From the NCBI GenBank assembly GCA_020633495.1, contig JACKDR010000020.1, positions 85,910 through 149,909 of the forward strand: a DNA stretch of 64,000 nucleotides, in the 5' to 3' direction. Numbering within the stretch: position 1 is the stretch's first letter; each line of letters opens with the position of its first letter. A program made the translations under genes and the position numbers. Of this stretch, positions 32,427 through 41,519 are shown piece by piece. The stretch comes from Kofleriaceae bacterium. Lineage in GTDB: Bacteria; Myxococcota_A; Polyangia; Haliangiales; Haliangiaceae. The notes below the pieces were generated by a model. It was given only the letters and a program-made list of their open reading frames with translations, did not search any database and was not told the DNA's origin.

Positions 32427-33014
32427 TCAGGCGCTGCCGTCGGCGAGGATGGGCAGGCGGGCGCGCAGGCGGTCGGCGAGGGACGGGCCGTCGACGTAGC
32501 CCTGGTCGTTGAGGAGCTCGGACGCGAAGACGTCCTTGCTCTCGTAGACGGCGCGCTGGCGGGAGATGTCGGCGGCGAAGTCGCGCGCGAACCCGCCGAA
32601 GTCGACGGTCCTGGCGGCGATGGTGCCGTCGACGCGGACCGCGTGCTCGGCGAGGACGATGCGGGCGGTGAGGTTGCCCTTCACCCACAGGTAGCCGTGG
32701 TTGTAGTCGGCGTGGACGCCGTTGCGCGCGGTCAGGTCGCCGCGCACCGTGATCTGACCGCCGCCGCTGAGCACGTTGTCGACCGTGAGGTTGCCCAGCA
32801 CCACCAGGAAGCCGCTCTCGTCTTGGCTGTCGAGGTCGCCGGTGATGGTCAGGTCGCCATCGACGACGACGTTGCCGTCGAGATCGAGGTACTCGAGGGT
32901 GACCGCGCCCTCCCAGACCTGGACCGGATCGTCCTCGTTCCACGCCTGCAGCTCCTGCGCGAGGCCGAAGCGCTGCGCCGCCGCCGCCCAGGTCAGCTCG
33001 ATGGGATCCGCCAT
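32427..33014 (-). CDS. Small beta-helix (polymer-forming, bactofilin-like) protein
   Basis: A 195-residue protein with no signal peptide. The middle (about residues 36-135) is a regular run of short beta-strands typical of a beta-helix: VTLEYLDLDGNVVVDGDLTI, FLVVLGNLTVDNVLSGGG, ITVRGDLTARNGV, LWVKGNLTARIVL, VRVDGTIAARTV. This is the pattern of bactofilin-type or other polymer-forming proteins, but the hydrophobic caps and spacing differ, so it is not a canonical bactofilin. The C-terminus is helical. TATCCT (33021-33026) ends 6 nt before the ATG at 33014. It stands alone, enclosed by a 188-bp inverted repeat pair; whether the gene moves with the repeats is unknown. Confidence 0.7.
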   Translation of the reverse strand: MADPIELTWAAAAQRFGLAQELQAWNEDDPVQVWEGAVTLEYLDLDGNVVVDGDLTITGDLDSQDESGFLVVLGNLTVDNVLSGGGQITVRGDLTARNGVHADYNHGYLWVKGNLTARIVLAEHAVRVDGTIAARTVDFGGFARDFAADISRQRAVYESKDVFASELLNDQGYVDGPSLADRLRARLPILADGSA

Positions 33015-33090
33015 GCGCCGAGGATATCCAACTCGCCGACCTCCCGGTCGCGGCTGACCCGCACGACCGCCCGGGACCGGCGCTCCGCAC

Positions 33091-33171
33091 GACCGACCTC
33101 TTCGGCCCCACGATCACGACCGACGTCTCCGAGACCGCGGCCACGACCGACGTCTCCGAGACCACGGTCGG
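33091..33171. repeat. Three tandem 27-bp repeats with GTCTCCGAGAC core
   Basis: Units start at 33091 (degenerate), 33118 and 33145, each beginning GACCGAC. The last two share CGACGTCTCCGAGACC exactly. They have the same orientation and head sequence as the 46-bp repeats at 31959 and 32005, on the other side of the beta-helix gene. No spacers, so not CRISPR. Confidence 0.75.
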
Positions 33172-33225
33172 CCGGGGCGCGCCGGTCGCCGGTCGCGGCT
33201 CGTCGCACGCACAGGTGGTGGGCGC

Positions 33226-33413
33226 GACCCGGAGGCGGGCGGGTGGCCCGCGCGGTGGTGGTCAGGTCCCGCGCTCGTCGAGAGCAGACCGCTCACCGAC
33301 CCACGGTGGGTGGGAGATACCGCCGCCGGTGGCGGCGCCCGGGAGCTCCGCGATCCGAGCGCGGGACCGATCACCGCCGCGCGGGACAGGACCCGCCCGC
33401 CGGCGCTCGCGCT
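33226..33413. repeat. 188-bp inverted repeat, right arm
   Basis: Inverted, ungapped partner of 32082-32269. Both arm ends are perfectly conserved, and mismatches cluster in the middle third. The arms are 956 bp apart. Confidence 0.8.
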
Positions 33414-33465
33414 CTGCCCGGTCGCTCGCGCCCAGGATCGCGCCCCGCGTCCCGCGCCCCACCGC

Positions 33466-35409
33466 CTAGTAGCAGGGCGGCCGCGGCGACGGGTCGGCGG
33501 CGCCGCCGCCGGGGAGGATCTCGCGCAGGTAGGCGTACTCCTCGTCGCAGAACACCGCGGGGCCCTGGCCGCCGAGCTCGGCGCGCTCGAGCAGCGGGCG
33601 GTCGGCGCCGCCGTCCATCAGCCGGCCCGGCGCGTCGCCGGTGTCGTGGAAGCCCTCGCCGTAGGGGTTGGCGAGGCCGAGCGAGTGGCCGATCTCGTGC
33701 GCCACGGTGGTGCCGATCAGCGAGCCCATGACCCGGATCGCGCACGCGATCTGGTGCGGCCGGTCGGTCGCCGGGCAGTCGCCGGGGCCGACCGTCGGCA
33801 GGCTGCCGCCGAGGTCCGCCGAGGTCACGATCGTGCCGCGGTCGGGGCGGATCGGGTCGAAGATCTGGTCGAACACCGGATCGGCGCCCGACAGCGGCGC
33901 GCCGGTCGGCGGGTGCATCGAGAATCCCATGAGCGACTCGATGAAGACGCCGCCGTAGCCGGCGTAGCCGTCCTGCTGGGTCAGCGCGTTGACGCCGCCG
34001 AGGCGGTCGTACAGGCGGGTGTTGCCGGTGTCCTTGCCCGGCGAGTTGTCGTAGCCGAACAGGCCCATGCCGTTGGGATCGGGGCCGTGGATCTCGACCG
34101 TCGAGTACAGCGCGAAGTCGGCGACCGGCTGGTCGCGGAAGTCGATGTTGACCCCGGGGTACGCCGCGCGCACGACCTCGAGGATGCGGGCGCGGACCCG
34201 CTGGTCGAGGGCGCGCAGGCCGAACAGCCGCAGGCTCTCGACGTAGCTGGGCTCGAACTCCAGGGTCACGACCTGCTCGACCGGCGCGATCGCCAGCGAC
34301 ACCGTCGCGGGGTCGCCGGTGACCTCGACGCCGCGGTACGAGACGATCGGCGTCACGGTGCCGACGAAGGTGCCGGTCACGGTGCGCAGGTCGATCGCGG
34401 CGCCCAGGGCGTCGTCCTCGCTGACCACGTAGCGCACGGTCGAACCCTCGACGAACTCGGGCACCAGGATCAGGTCGACCGGGGCGCCGCCGCCGGCGCC
34501 GGTGGGGGTGAACGTGCCGGTCAGCTGCAGCACCGTCGACGCCCCGGCCTCGCCGCCGACGAAGCCGCCGCCCTCGACGAAGACGTACTGACCCAGGCTC
34601 GCGGTCGGCGGATCGATCCGGAAGATCGCCGAGGTCACCAGCTCGAAGCCGAGGTCGAAGCTGATCGACCGGGTGACGCCGCCCTCGGCGGGGCGGTTCT
34701 CGAACACGACGCTGCCGTCGAAGACGCCGGGCTCGATGCCGGCGATCGCCGGCACGAAGGCGAAGCTGCCGCGATCGCGCCCGAACGGCTGCTCGGGCCG
34801 CACCGGGACCTCGACGTCGGTGATCGGCGCGCAGGTGCCGCTGCCGGCGGCGGTGAAGCAGCCGCTGACGATCGCGATCGTGTCGCCCTCGGTGCCGCCC
34901 AGCAGCAGCCCGGCGCCCTGGACCGCGACCTCGTCGTTGACGAACAGGAGGCCCCCGGTCTGGACCGTCGACACCGCCGGGGTCAGCTCGCGACGGAACG
35001 TCAGCGACACCGGCAGCGGCGCGCTGGCGTAGGTCTCGCCGTCCGCCGCCGACACGACCTCGACGATGGCGTCGCCGGCGAAGTCGACGTCGCCGCCGAG
35101 CTGGTCGAGCAGGGTCGTCGTGACCCGCGCGGTCAGGTGATCGTAGTCGACGAAGCTGGCGTCGAGGGCGACGTCGACGTCGGCGCCGCCGGCCTGGCCG
35201 ACCAGGCGCAGCCGCGACGTGCCCCAGGCGGCGTCGACGAACGAGTCGCCTTCGAGCACCAGCGTCGTGCCGGGGATCGCGACCCCGGGGGCCACCGACG
35301 CCAGCGCCAGGCCCTCGAGGCCGGGGTCGACCGGCGCGTCGGAGCGGGCGCAGCCGGCGGCGGCCGTCAGCGCCGCCACCACCAGGATCGCGCCGGCGCC
35401 CCGCCCCAC
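33466..35409 (-). CDS. Metzincin-like secreted metalloprotease with TIG-type domains
   Basis: A 647-residue predicted lipoprotein (AAAGC lipobox). The N-terminal half consists of repeated IPT/TIG-like beta-sandwich domains (VAPGVAIPGTTLVLEGDSF, GGLLFVNDEVAVQGAGLLLGG, TASLGQYVFVEGGGFVGG). The C-terminal catalytic domain has HEIGHSLGLAN at 571-581 and RLMDGG with a Met-turn candidate at M598. In metzincins the third zinc ligand at position 581 is His or Asp; here it is Asn, with H588 in FHD as a possible substitute. Several Cys pairs suggest an exported protein. The GTG start at 35409 shares one base with the stop of the upstream lipoprotein gene (TAGTG), so translation is coupled. It probably cleaves surface or prey proteins; the substrate is unknown. 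Confidence 0.82.
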   Translation of the reverse strand: MGRGAGAILVVAALTAAAGCARSDAPVDPGLEGLALASVAPGVAIPGTTLVLEGDSFVDAAWGTSRLRLVGQAGGADVDVALDASFVDYDHLTARVTTTLLDQLGGDVDFAGDAIVEVVSAADGETYASAPLPVSLTFRRELTPAVSTVQTGGLLFVNDEVAVQGAGLLLGGTEGDTIAIVSGCFTAAGSGTCAPITDVEVPVRPEQPFGRDRGSFAFVPAIAGIEPGVFDGSVVFENRPAEGGVTRSISFDLGFELVTSAIFRIDPPTASLGQYVFVEGGGFVGGEAGASTVLQLTGTFTPTGAGGGAPVDLILVPEFVEGSTVRYVVSEDDALGAAIDLRTVTGTFVGTVTPIVSYRGVEVTGDPATVSLAIAPVEQVVTLEFEPSYVESLRLFGLRALDQRVRARILEVVRAAYPGVNIDFRDQPVADFALYSTVEIHGPDPNGMGLFGYDNSPGKDTGNTRLYDRLGGVNALTQQDGYAGYGGVFIESLMGFSMHPPTGAPLSGADPVFDQIFDPIRPDRGTIVTSADLGGSLPTVGPGDCPATDRPHQIACAIRVMGSLIGTTVAHEIGHSLGLANPYGEGFHDTGDAPGRLMDGGADRPLLERAELGGQGPAVFCDEEYAYLREILPGGGAADPSPRPPCY

Positions 35410-37520
35410 TACTGGACCTCGATCCGGATCGCGTACGTGTTGGTCGACCCGGCCCAGCCGTGGACCTTGACGTAGTAGTCGCAGCCGCCGCTGTTGACGT
35501 CGCACCCGGTCGCCGGGGCGTCGAACTCGTAGTGCTCGTCGGAGGTCGCGCTCTGGCCGTGCGCGGTCGTGCAGGTCGACGGGTTGGCCTCGGTGCACGG
35601 CGTCAGGTCGGTGCCGGCGCCGTCGATCAGGTGCAGGTCGAGGTCCTGCTGCGACGTGGCCTGGGTGAAGGTCAGGTCGACGATGAGGTGCTCGGCGTTG
35701 TAGAGCGGCACGTAGTACCAGTCGTCGTCGGTGCAGATCGTGCTGTCGGAGGTGTGGACCGGATAGGCGGTGTCGCGGGCCTGGATCGCGCTGTCGTCGT
35801 CCTCGAAGGCGTCGTCGACGCACGCCGCGGCGCAGCTCTGCGCGGTGGCGTCGTACGACAGCAGGTAGTCGTTCTGGCCGGTGCCCCAGGCGTAGACCCG
35901 GACGTAGTAGAGCCCCTGGGCCAGGCACCGGGTGATCGACTCGTCCGAGGTCAGGCTGGTCGACGACTGGATGAGCGTGCCGGTCGCGGTGTACAGGGCC
36001 AGGTCGAGGTCGGTGGCGGCGCCGCCGGAGATCTCGAGGGTGACGCTGCGATCGGCCGGGACGTCGAGCTCGAACCAGTCCTCGTCGTCGTCGGTGCCGC
36101 TGGCCATCGGGCACGAGGTCAGGTCGTAGATGTCGTTGGCGCCCAGCGCCGGGTTGGCCGCGGCCTGGGCCCGGGTGTCGTTGTCCTCCCAGGCGTCGTC
36201 GACGCAGCCGCCGCCGGCGACGCAGCTGCCGGAGTCGGGGATGCACTGCTTGCCGCTGCCGCCGTCGACCGCGGTGATCGCCGTGGCCGAGCAGGTGTAG
36301 CCGGCGGCGCAGTCGCCGGGCCCGGTGCAGCCGGCCAGGCAGTACGACTCGTTCTGCTGGCCGACGCGGTCGCAGTGGGCGCCGCTGGCGCTGCCCGCGC
36401 ACTGCGCGCTCGACGAGCAGGCGTCGCACGCCGCGGTGGTGCCGCCGCCACCCGGGTTGGTGACGGTCATCGCGTAGACCGGCGACTGGGTGACGTGGTC
36501 GCAGTCGCCCATGTCGTCGTCGTCGTCGTCCGCGACGATCACGTAGTACAGCGTGGCCTGGCTGCCCTGGGGCATGCCGGCGACCGGGTTGGGCACGTCG
36601 GTGGCCCACACGCCGTCGACCATCGAGCCGTCGATGAGCAGCATGCTGAGCTGGGTCATCGACGACAGGTTCGGGGTCGCGCCCGGGTTGGTCAGCGCGT
36701 AGTAGAACAGCGGCGGTCGCTTGAGCCCCTGGTCGTCGGAGACGCTGGCGTCGATCGTGAGGTTGTTGATCGTCGACGCGTCCTGGGCGGTGTGGGTGAT
36801 CACCGGCGGCTCGCCGGGACAGTCGGGCCGGTTGCCGCGGCGCAGGACCACCAGGTAGTTCTTGGTGACCTTGGGGTTGGACAGATCGTCCGCCGACAGG
36901 GTCAGCGTGTAGCGATCGTCGGCGCTGATCTGGTCGGCGGTCGGGCACCAGTGCCAGGTGCCGGCCAGGCCGCCCGAGGCCTGGATCGTGGCGCCCTCGA
37001 TCAGCGGCTCCTCCTGGGCGATGACCACCGAGGTCGAGTCCTGGTCCTCGATCAGGATCGGGACGTCGAGGCACTGCGCGGCCTCGAGGTCGAGGGTGGT
37101 GCCGGTGCCGAGCGGCTGGCGGAACACCGGGGCGCTGTTGCCGCCGACTGCGGAGCGGACGTCGACCTGCACGGTCACGGTGGTGTCGTGGTCGCCGTCG
37201 CTGGCGACGAAGTCGACGTACCAGACGCCGACGTCTTGGGCCAGCGGGGTCCACCGCCAGATGCCGGCGCCGTTGGGCGACCGGGTCAGGCTGGCCCGGG
37301 TCTGGACGTCGGGGATCGTGGAGTCGAAGGAGAACTCGATGGGGTCGCCGTCGGCGTCGCTGGCGTTGAGCACCAGGGTCAGCTCGGTCCCGACCTGGGC
37401 GATCTGGTCGTCGATGGCGTCGAGCTGCGGGGCCTCCCCGCCCCCCTTGCAGGCAACTAGAGTGGCCACCAGCAGGGGCATGGCGATCCGGATCGATGCC
37501 CGGGTGGTCGGCGAGATCAT
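35409..37520 (-). CDS. Lipoprotein with Ig-like and tandem PPC domains
   Basis: A 703-residue lipoprotein (lipobox LVAC, then Lys-Gly-Gly-Gly). An N-terminal cadherin/He-PIG-like domain (NASDADGDPIEFSFDSTIPD, WTPLAQDVGVWYVDFVASD) is followed by a second sandwich region and a Cys-rich stretch (about 390-460: ACDACSSSAQCAGS, CLAGCTGPGDCAAGYTC). Two PPC-type domains end the protein (DDAWEDNDTRAQAAA and DDAFEDDDSAIQARD onward). The start is ATG 37520 with GGAGGA upstream and TACGAT at 37545-37550, so this gene has a true 5' leader. It is coupled to the metalloprotease downstream by a 1-bp overlap. The PPC pair suggests that the two products are exported together; perhaps this protein presents or inhibits the protease, which is inference. 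Confidence 0.82.
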   Translation of the reverse strand: MISPTTRASIRIAMPLLVATLVACKGGGEAPQLDAIDDQIAQVGTELTLVLNASDADGDPIEFSFDSTIPDVQTRASLTRSPNGAGIWRWTPLAQDVGVWYVDFVASDGDHDTTVTVQVDVRSAVGGNSAPVFRQPLGTGTTLDLEAAQCLDVPILIEDQDSTSVVIAQEEPLIEGATIQASGGLAGTWHWCPTADQISADDRYTLTLSADDLSNPKVTKNYLVVLRRGNRPDCPGEPPVITHTAQDASTINNLTIDASVSDDQGLKRPPLFYYALTNPGATPNLSSMTQLSMLLIDGSMVDGVWATDVPNPVAGMPQGSQATLYYVIVADDDDDDMGDCDHVTQSPVYAMTVTNPGGGGTTAACDACSSSAQCAGSASGAHCDRVGQQNESYCLAGCTGPGDCAAGYTCSATAITAVDGGSGKQCIPDSGSCVAGGGCVDDAWEDNDTRAQAAANPALGANDIYDLTSCPMASGTDDDEDWFELDVPADRSVTLEISGGAATDLDLALYTATGTLIQSSTSLTSDESITRCLAQGLYYVRVYAWGTGQNDYLLSYDATAQSCAAACVDDAFEDDDSAIQARDTAYPVHTSDSTICTDDDWYYVPLYNAEHLIVDLTFTQATSQQDLDLHLIDGAGTDLTPCTEANPSTCTTAHGQSATSDEHYEFDAPATGCDVNSGGCDYYVKVHGWAGSTNTYAIRIEVQ

Positions 37521-37544
37521 GAAGGGTTCCTCCGGCAGACGGGG

Positions 37545-37550
37545 ATCGTA
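37545..37550 (-). promoter_or_regulatory. Candidate -10 element (TACGAT), leadered promoter
   Basis: TACGAT on the minus strand lies 24 nt before the ATG at 37520, with GGAGGA between. It is the clearest case here where the same hexamer type serves a Shine-Dalgarno gene instead of a leaderless one. Confidence 0.4.
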
Positions 37551-37646
37551 ACAGACCCCGGCCGGCGGTGATTCAGGACTCGTGCCAGGCGGTGGCACCC
37601 TGGCGGGGCGCCGGAGGCCGCGCGACGCGGCCCGGATCACGGCGGC

Positions 37647-40505
37647 TCACTGCAGCTCGAGCTGGAACGACAGGACCTCGTCGCCGGGTCGCAGCGTGAT
37701 CGCGCGGCCGCCGCGCAGCGCGTCACGGCGGCCGGTGACCTCGACGTCCCCGGTGGGCGCGTCGCGGATCCGGAACTCGCCCTCGGCGTCGGTCCGGGCC
37801 TCGACCGACAGCGGCTCGTCGCCGCCGCGCGCGACCGTGATCGTCGCGCCGGCGACCCGCTCGCCGTGGCGGTCGTAGACGACGCCGGCGAGCAGCGCGC
37901 CGCGCTCGACCTCGAGCCGGAGGTCGCGCACCGTGACCGCGCCGACCTCGCGCCCGGCGGTGACCTCGACGGCCCGCTCGACCGGCAGGTAGCCGGCGAC
38001 CGCGACCCGGACCGTCCAGGTCCCGGCGATCAGCGGCCCGACGTGCAGCGCGCCGTCGGCGCCGGTCGCGACCTCGATCCGGCCGCCCGGGCCGGTCAGC
38101 ACGACCGCGACGCCGGGCAGCGGCGCGCCGGTGTGGTGGTCGAAGAGCCGGCCGTCGACGGCGCCGCCCCAGGCCAGGGTCACGGCGCCGTCGGCCTCGG
38201 TCGTGATGGTCGCGGTCTGGGCCGGGAAGTCGGGGTGATCGACCTGCAGCTCGGCGGGGCCTTCGGGGACCTGGCCGATCGAGAACCAGCCGGTGTCGTC
38301 GGTGACGGCGCGGCGGCCGCGCGCCGCGCCGGCGGCGACCACGACCGCGGCGCCGCGGACCGGCAGCTGATCGCCGTCGACGACGCGGCCGCGCAGCGTC
38401 GCGTCCGCGGGGGCGAGCGCGACGTCCTGGACCTGCTCGGCCGGCTGATCGCCGGCCGGCGCCGGCAGGCTCAGGCTGGCGTGACCGTCGCCGAAGCCCC
38501 AGGCGGTGACTTCGAGGTCGACGTCGCCGACCAGCGGGCCGAGCCGGTAGGCGCCGTCGCCGTCGGTGATGGCGATCAGGCGATCGCGATCGCGGCCGGC
38601 GCGGTCGGCGGCGGCGCCGGCCCCGCCGCCGTCGTCGCGGGGCCGCGCCGACACGGTGGCGCCGACCACCGGCGGGCCGCGGGTGCTGGTGACGGTGCCG
38701 ACCACGAACGTGCCCGGGCTGAGCACGATCTCGACGCCCTGCACCACCTTGCCGGCGTCGAGCGGGATGCGCGCGCTCTTGCCCTCGGCCATGCCCGGCG
38801 CCGCGGCGACGATCCACCAGGTCCCGGCGGCGAGGCCGGTGACGCGGAAGCCGCCGTCGGCGTCGGTGACCAGCGTGGCCTGGTACGCGGGGTCCACCGG
38901 CAGCGGCGCCGGGGCGCCGAGCGCGATCACGGCCGCGGTGGTGCCGGCCCCGGCGGTGACGCCCGCGTCGCCAGCGCTCCCGGCCCCGGCCGCGGCGACG
39001 ACCGCGGGCGCGGCGACGATCGTGGTCTGCCGGGTCGCGGCGGCGCCGCCCGGCGGCGGCGGGTACGGCAGCGGCCCGAGCAGGACGCCGAGCTCGCCGC
39101 GCGGCACGAACCGCGGATCGTCGGTGAAGTCGCCGGGCGGGCCAGCGCGACCGCCCGCGCTCGCCGCGGCGGCGCCGGCGGCGCGGCCCCGGCGGGCGCG
39201 AAGCCGGAGAACCGGCGCAGCTGATCGTCGTCCACCGCCGCCGAGGCGTCGAGGCCGCGCCCCCCAGCGCGCCCTCGCCGGCGGCGCGGATCACCGCGCC
39301 GGCCACCGGCCGGCCCAGGGCGTCGACGACGCGGCCCTCGACGATGGCGCCGCCGACCAGCTCGATCGACGGCACGCCGCGGCCGGCCTCGACCTCGAGC
39401 GCGCCCGCCGACAGCCAGCCCGGCGCCCACGCGTCGACCAGCCAGCGGCCGTGCGGCACGCCCTCGACCCGGAACACGCCGTCGTCGCCGCTGCGGGCGT
39501 AGCGCGCCGCCTCGACGTCGGCGACGCCGCCGGCGTCGGTGACCGGCTCCAGCGCGACCGCGGCGCGGACGCCGATGCCGGTGGCGCGATCGACGACGCG
39601 GCCGACGACGATCGTCGCGGCCTCGAGGGTCAGGGTCACCGGCGCGAACGGGCCGGCGCCCAGGCGCGGCACCGCGACCGCGCGCGCCGCCAGATCGGTC
39701 TCGTGCGCCCACGCCCGGTAGTTGCCCTCGGGCAGCTCGCCGAAGCCGAAGGCGCCGTCGGCGTCGGTCACGGTCTCGAGCCGGCCGCCGATGGCGTCGC
39801 CGTCGATCGTCACGGTCGCGCCCGGCACCGGCCGGCCGCCGTCGACGACGACCCCGGTGACGTCGACCCGGCGCGCCACCACCAGGCGGACCCCGTCGGA
39901 CGGCACGGGCACGAACCGGACCTCGGCGGTGAAGATGTCGGCGCCCTCGACGCGCAGCCGGTGCCGCCCCGGCTCGAGCCCCTCGAGGACGAACGCGCCG
40001 TCGCCGTCGGCGATCGCGACCACCGGCGGCGGCGCGGGCGCGGCGCTGGCCCGGCTGGAGTCGCCGGGGCCGAGCTCGAGCTCGGCGGTGACGACGACGT
40101 CGCCCAGCGGATCGCCGCGGCCGTCGACGACGGTGCCGGCGAGGCGCTCGGCGCCGGTGCCGGCTGGCCGGCGCGCGGCAGGCGTGGGCCCTCGGGGCGG
40201 GGCCACAGCGCGCCGCCGACACCGCCGTCGCCGGCGCCGGGCATGCCGAGGCCGCCCTCGGTGCCGGCGGGGCGCCGGGTCAGCAGCAGGAACAGCAGCG
40301 CGGCGGCGCCGACGACGCCGAGCACGATCAGCAGGACCTGACGGCGCCGGTCGTCGCGGCGGCGCTGCCGCGCGGCCAGGGCGGCGACCTCGGCGGCGCC
40401 GTCACCGCCGGCCGCGCCGGCGCCGTCGCTCACCGGGGCGTCGGCCACGGCGTCGCCACCGGAGCCGGGTCCGGAGGCGGCGGGCGGGTCGGTGTCGTCG
40501 GTCAC
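37647..40505 (-). CDS. Membrane-anchored carboxypeptidase-regulatory-like repeat protein, three frameshifts as assembled
   Basis: One gene of about 950 codons broken by three apparent one-base losses near 40165, 39260 (in GGGGGG) and 39190. The first frame gives an acidic Gly/Ala cytoplasmic part, a basic cluster and one membrane helix (VLLIVLGVVGAAALLFLLL). The following frames encode many tandem carboxypeptidase-regulatory/SpaA-like beta-sandwiches: LAGTVVDGRGDPLGDVVV, VTGVVVDGGRPVPGATVTI, LRGRVVDGDQLPVRGAAVVV, LAGVVYDRHGERVAGATITV. Each repeat contains the typical TDADGAF or TDADGGF turn. The GTG at 40505 follows TAGCTT by 8 nt. Such proteins form stalk-like surface structures. The three shifts all restore good coding when one base is added, so consensus errors are likely. 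Confidence 0.78.
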
Positions 40506-40513
40506 GCGGCTCG

Positions 40514-40600
40514 AAGCTAGCAGCCCGCGCGGGCGGCGGGGCGACACGGGATCGCCGCCGGCGGCGCGGCTGGCCTGGCGGCGGAGGCCTCTGGTACGCT
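40514..40600. promoter_or_regulatory. Divergent candidate -10 elements (TAGCTT / TACGCT)
   Basis: TAGCTT on the minus strand (40514-40519) serves the GTG at 40505. TACGCT on the plus strand (40595-40600) would give the YbjN-like gene a leader of about 93 nt, which contains the stem CCCGGG-gctgttCCCGGG (starting at about 40619). Confidence 0.35.
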
Positions 40601-40699
40601 TCCGCAACGTCGGGCCGCCCGGGGCTGTTCCCGGGATCTCCGTTGCCGCCCGTCGCTGCCACCGCCGACGCGACGACCCACGCCGCTCCCAGAGGGATC

Positions 40700-41194
40700 A
40701 TGACCGCCACCGGGCCGCGCAACACCGGCGACCTGTTCGCCAACCACCGCGACGTCAACCTGGCCTCGACCGTGGCGATGATCGAGGACCTGCTGATCGA
40801 GCGGGGCTACTTCCTCAACGACTGCCGCGCCGATCGCGAGGGCACGCTGCACTCGTGGACCGTGCCCAAGGGCTCGGCGCTGGCCCGCATCTCGCTGCTC
40901 GACCGCGCCGACTTCCCGCACCTGCGGGTGGCGTCGGCGGTGATGCGGCCGCCCGGCGACGTCGACAAGATCGCCCTGTACCAGCACCTGTTGACCCGCA
41001 ACGCCGAGCTGTGCGGCGCCGCGTTCGCGCTGGCCGGCGACCACGTCGTGCTGATCGCCGAGCGCTCGACGCTGGACCTCGACCGCAGCGAGCTGGCCGA
41101 GCTGGTGACGCGGGTCTTGACCTACGCCGACGACTACGACGACGCCCTGGTCGCCGAGTTCGGCGGCGAGGCCGGCGGCGACCTGGTCCCGTAG
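40700..41194 (+). CDS. YbjN-domain protein (type III secretion chaperone-like fold)
   Basis: A 164-residue soluble acidic protein with alternating helices and strands: VAMIEDLLIERGYFLNDCRAD, HSWTVPKGSALARISLLD, VASAVMRPPGDVDKIALYQHLLTRNAELCGAAFALAGDHVVLIAERSTLDLDRSELAELVTRVLTYADDYDDALVAEFGG. The LYQHLLTRNAEL / FALAGDHVVLIAER pattern fits the YbjN / secretion-chaperone-like superfamily. Members act as chaperones or as stress-related regulators; the partner here is unknown. ATG 40700 has GAGGG close upstream. It is divergent from the surface-repeat protein. Confidence 0.78.
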   Translation: MTATGPRNTGDLFANHRDVNLASTVAMIEDLLIERGYFLNDCRADREGTLHSWTVPKGSALARISLLDRADFPHLRVASAVMRPPGDVDKIALYQHLLTRNAELCGAAFALAGDHVVLIAERSTLDLDRSELAELVTRVLTYADDYDDALVAEFGGEAGGDLVP

Positions 41195-41235
41195 CGGCGC
41201 GAGCGGCCGCGGGGTCCGGGAACCGGGACGGCCCG

Positions 41236-41493
41236 CTAGCGCAGGTCGCGACCGCGCGGGCCCTCGTCGGTCTGGACGCCGACCAGCACGTTCGGGCACA
41301 GCGTCAGCTCGTCGGCCTTGCGGACGACGCGGCCGGCGGAGTCGATCAGCTCGGCCTTCTGGACCACGCAGAACTCGACCGGCCCCGACGACGGCTGGCA
41401 CGACGACAGGTAGCCGACGATGCGCGCGCCGGTGTCGAACTCGAAGTTGACGCGATGGCTGACCAGGTCGTGGAGCTTGGAGTAGTCAGGCAT
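41236..41493 (-). CDS. Small hypothetical protein
   Basis: An 85-residue protein, MPDYSKLHDLVSHRVNFEFD at the start, then GYLSSCQPSSGPVEFCVVQKAEL, DSAGRVVRKADELTLCPNVLVG. It is likely a small beta-barrel with a Sm/SH3-like feel (FEFDTGARIVGYL); no family is recognised. Its ATG lies 9 nt from TATACG in a palindromic promoter shared with the histidine phosphatase. The regular spacing and codon usage support it as a real gene. Confidence 0.65.
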   Translation of the reverse strand: MPDYSKLHDLVSHRVNFEFDTGARIVGYLSSCQPSSGPVEFCVVQKAELIDSAGRVVRKADELTLCPNVLVGVQTDEGPRGRDLR

Positions 41494-41519
41494 GGGCGGC
41501 GACGTATACCATGCCGCCC
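41494..41519. promoter_or_regulatory. Palindromic bidirectional promoter
   Basis: The intergenic sequence is an interrupted palindrome: GGGCGGC, gac, GTATAC, cat, GCCGCCC. The central GTATAC yields TATACC on the plus strand and TATACG on the minus strand, each 9 nt before a start codon (GTG 41520 and ATG 41493). A single dyad thus appears to be the -10 for both genes and could double as an operator. Confidence 0.5.

Larger units (their letters stand above)
33015..33465. other. Gene-free repeat mosaic, right side
   Basis: 451 bp without a convincing gene. It holds the -10 element of the beta-helix gene (33021-33026), a 27-bp tandem repeat and the right inverted-repeat arm. It ends at the stop of the protease gene. 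Confidence 0.6.

Noticed and set aside
33091..33171. CRISPR-like array of 27-bp repeats
   Set aside because: Units are contiguous with no spacers, only three copies, and no cas genes nearby.
31776..33465. Insertion sequence or transposon
   Set aside because: No transposase, resolvase or integrase frame is visible; the inverted repeats are reported as such instead.
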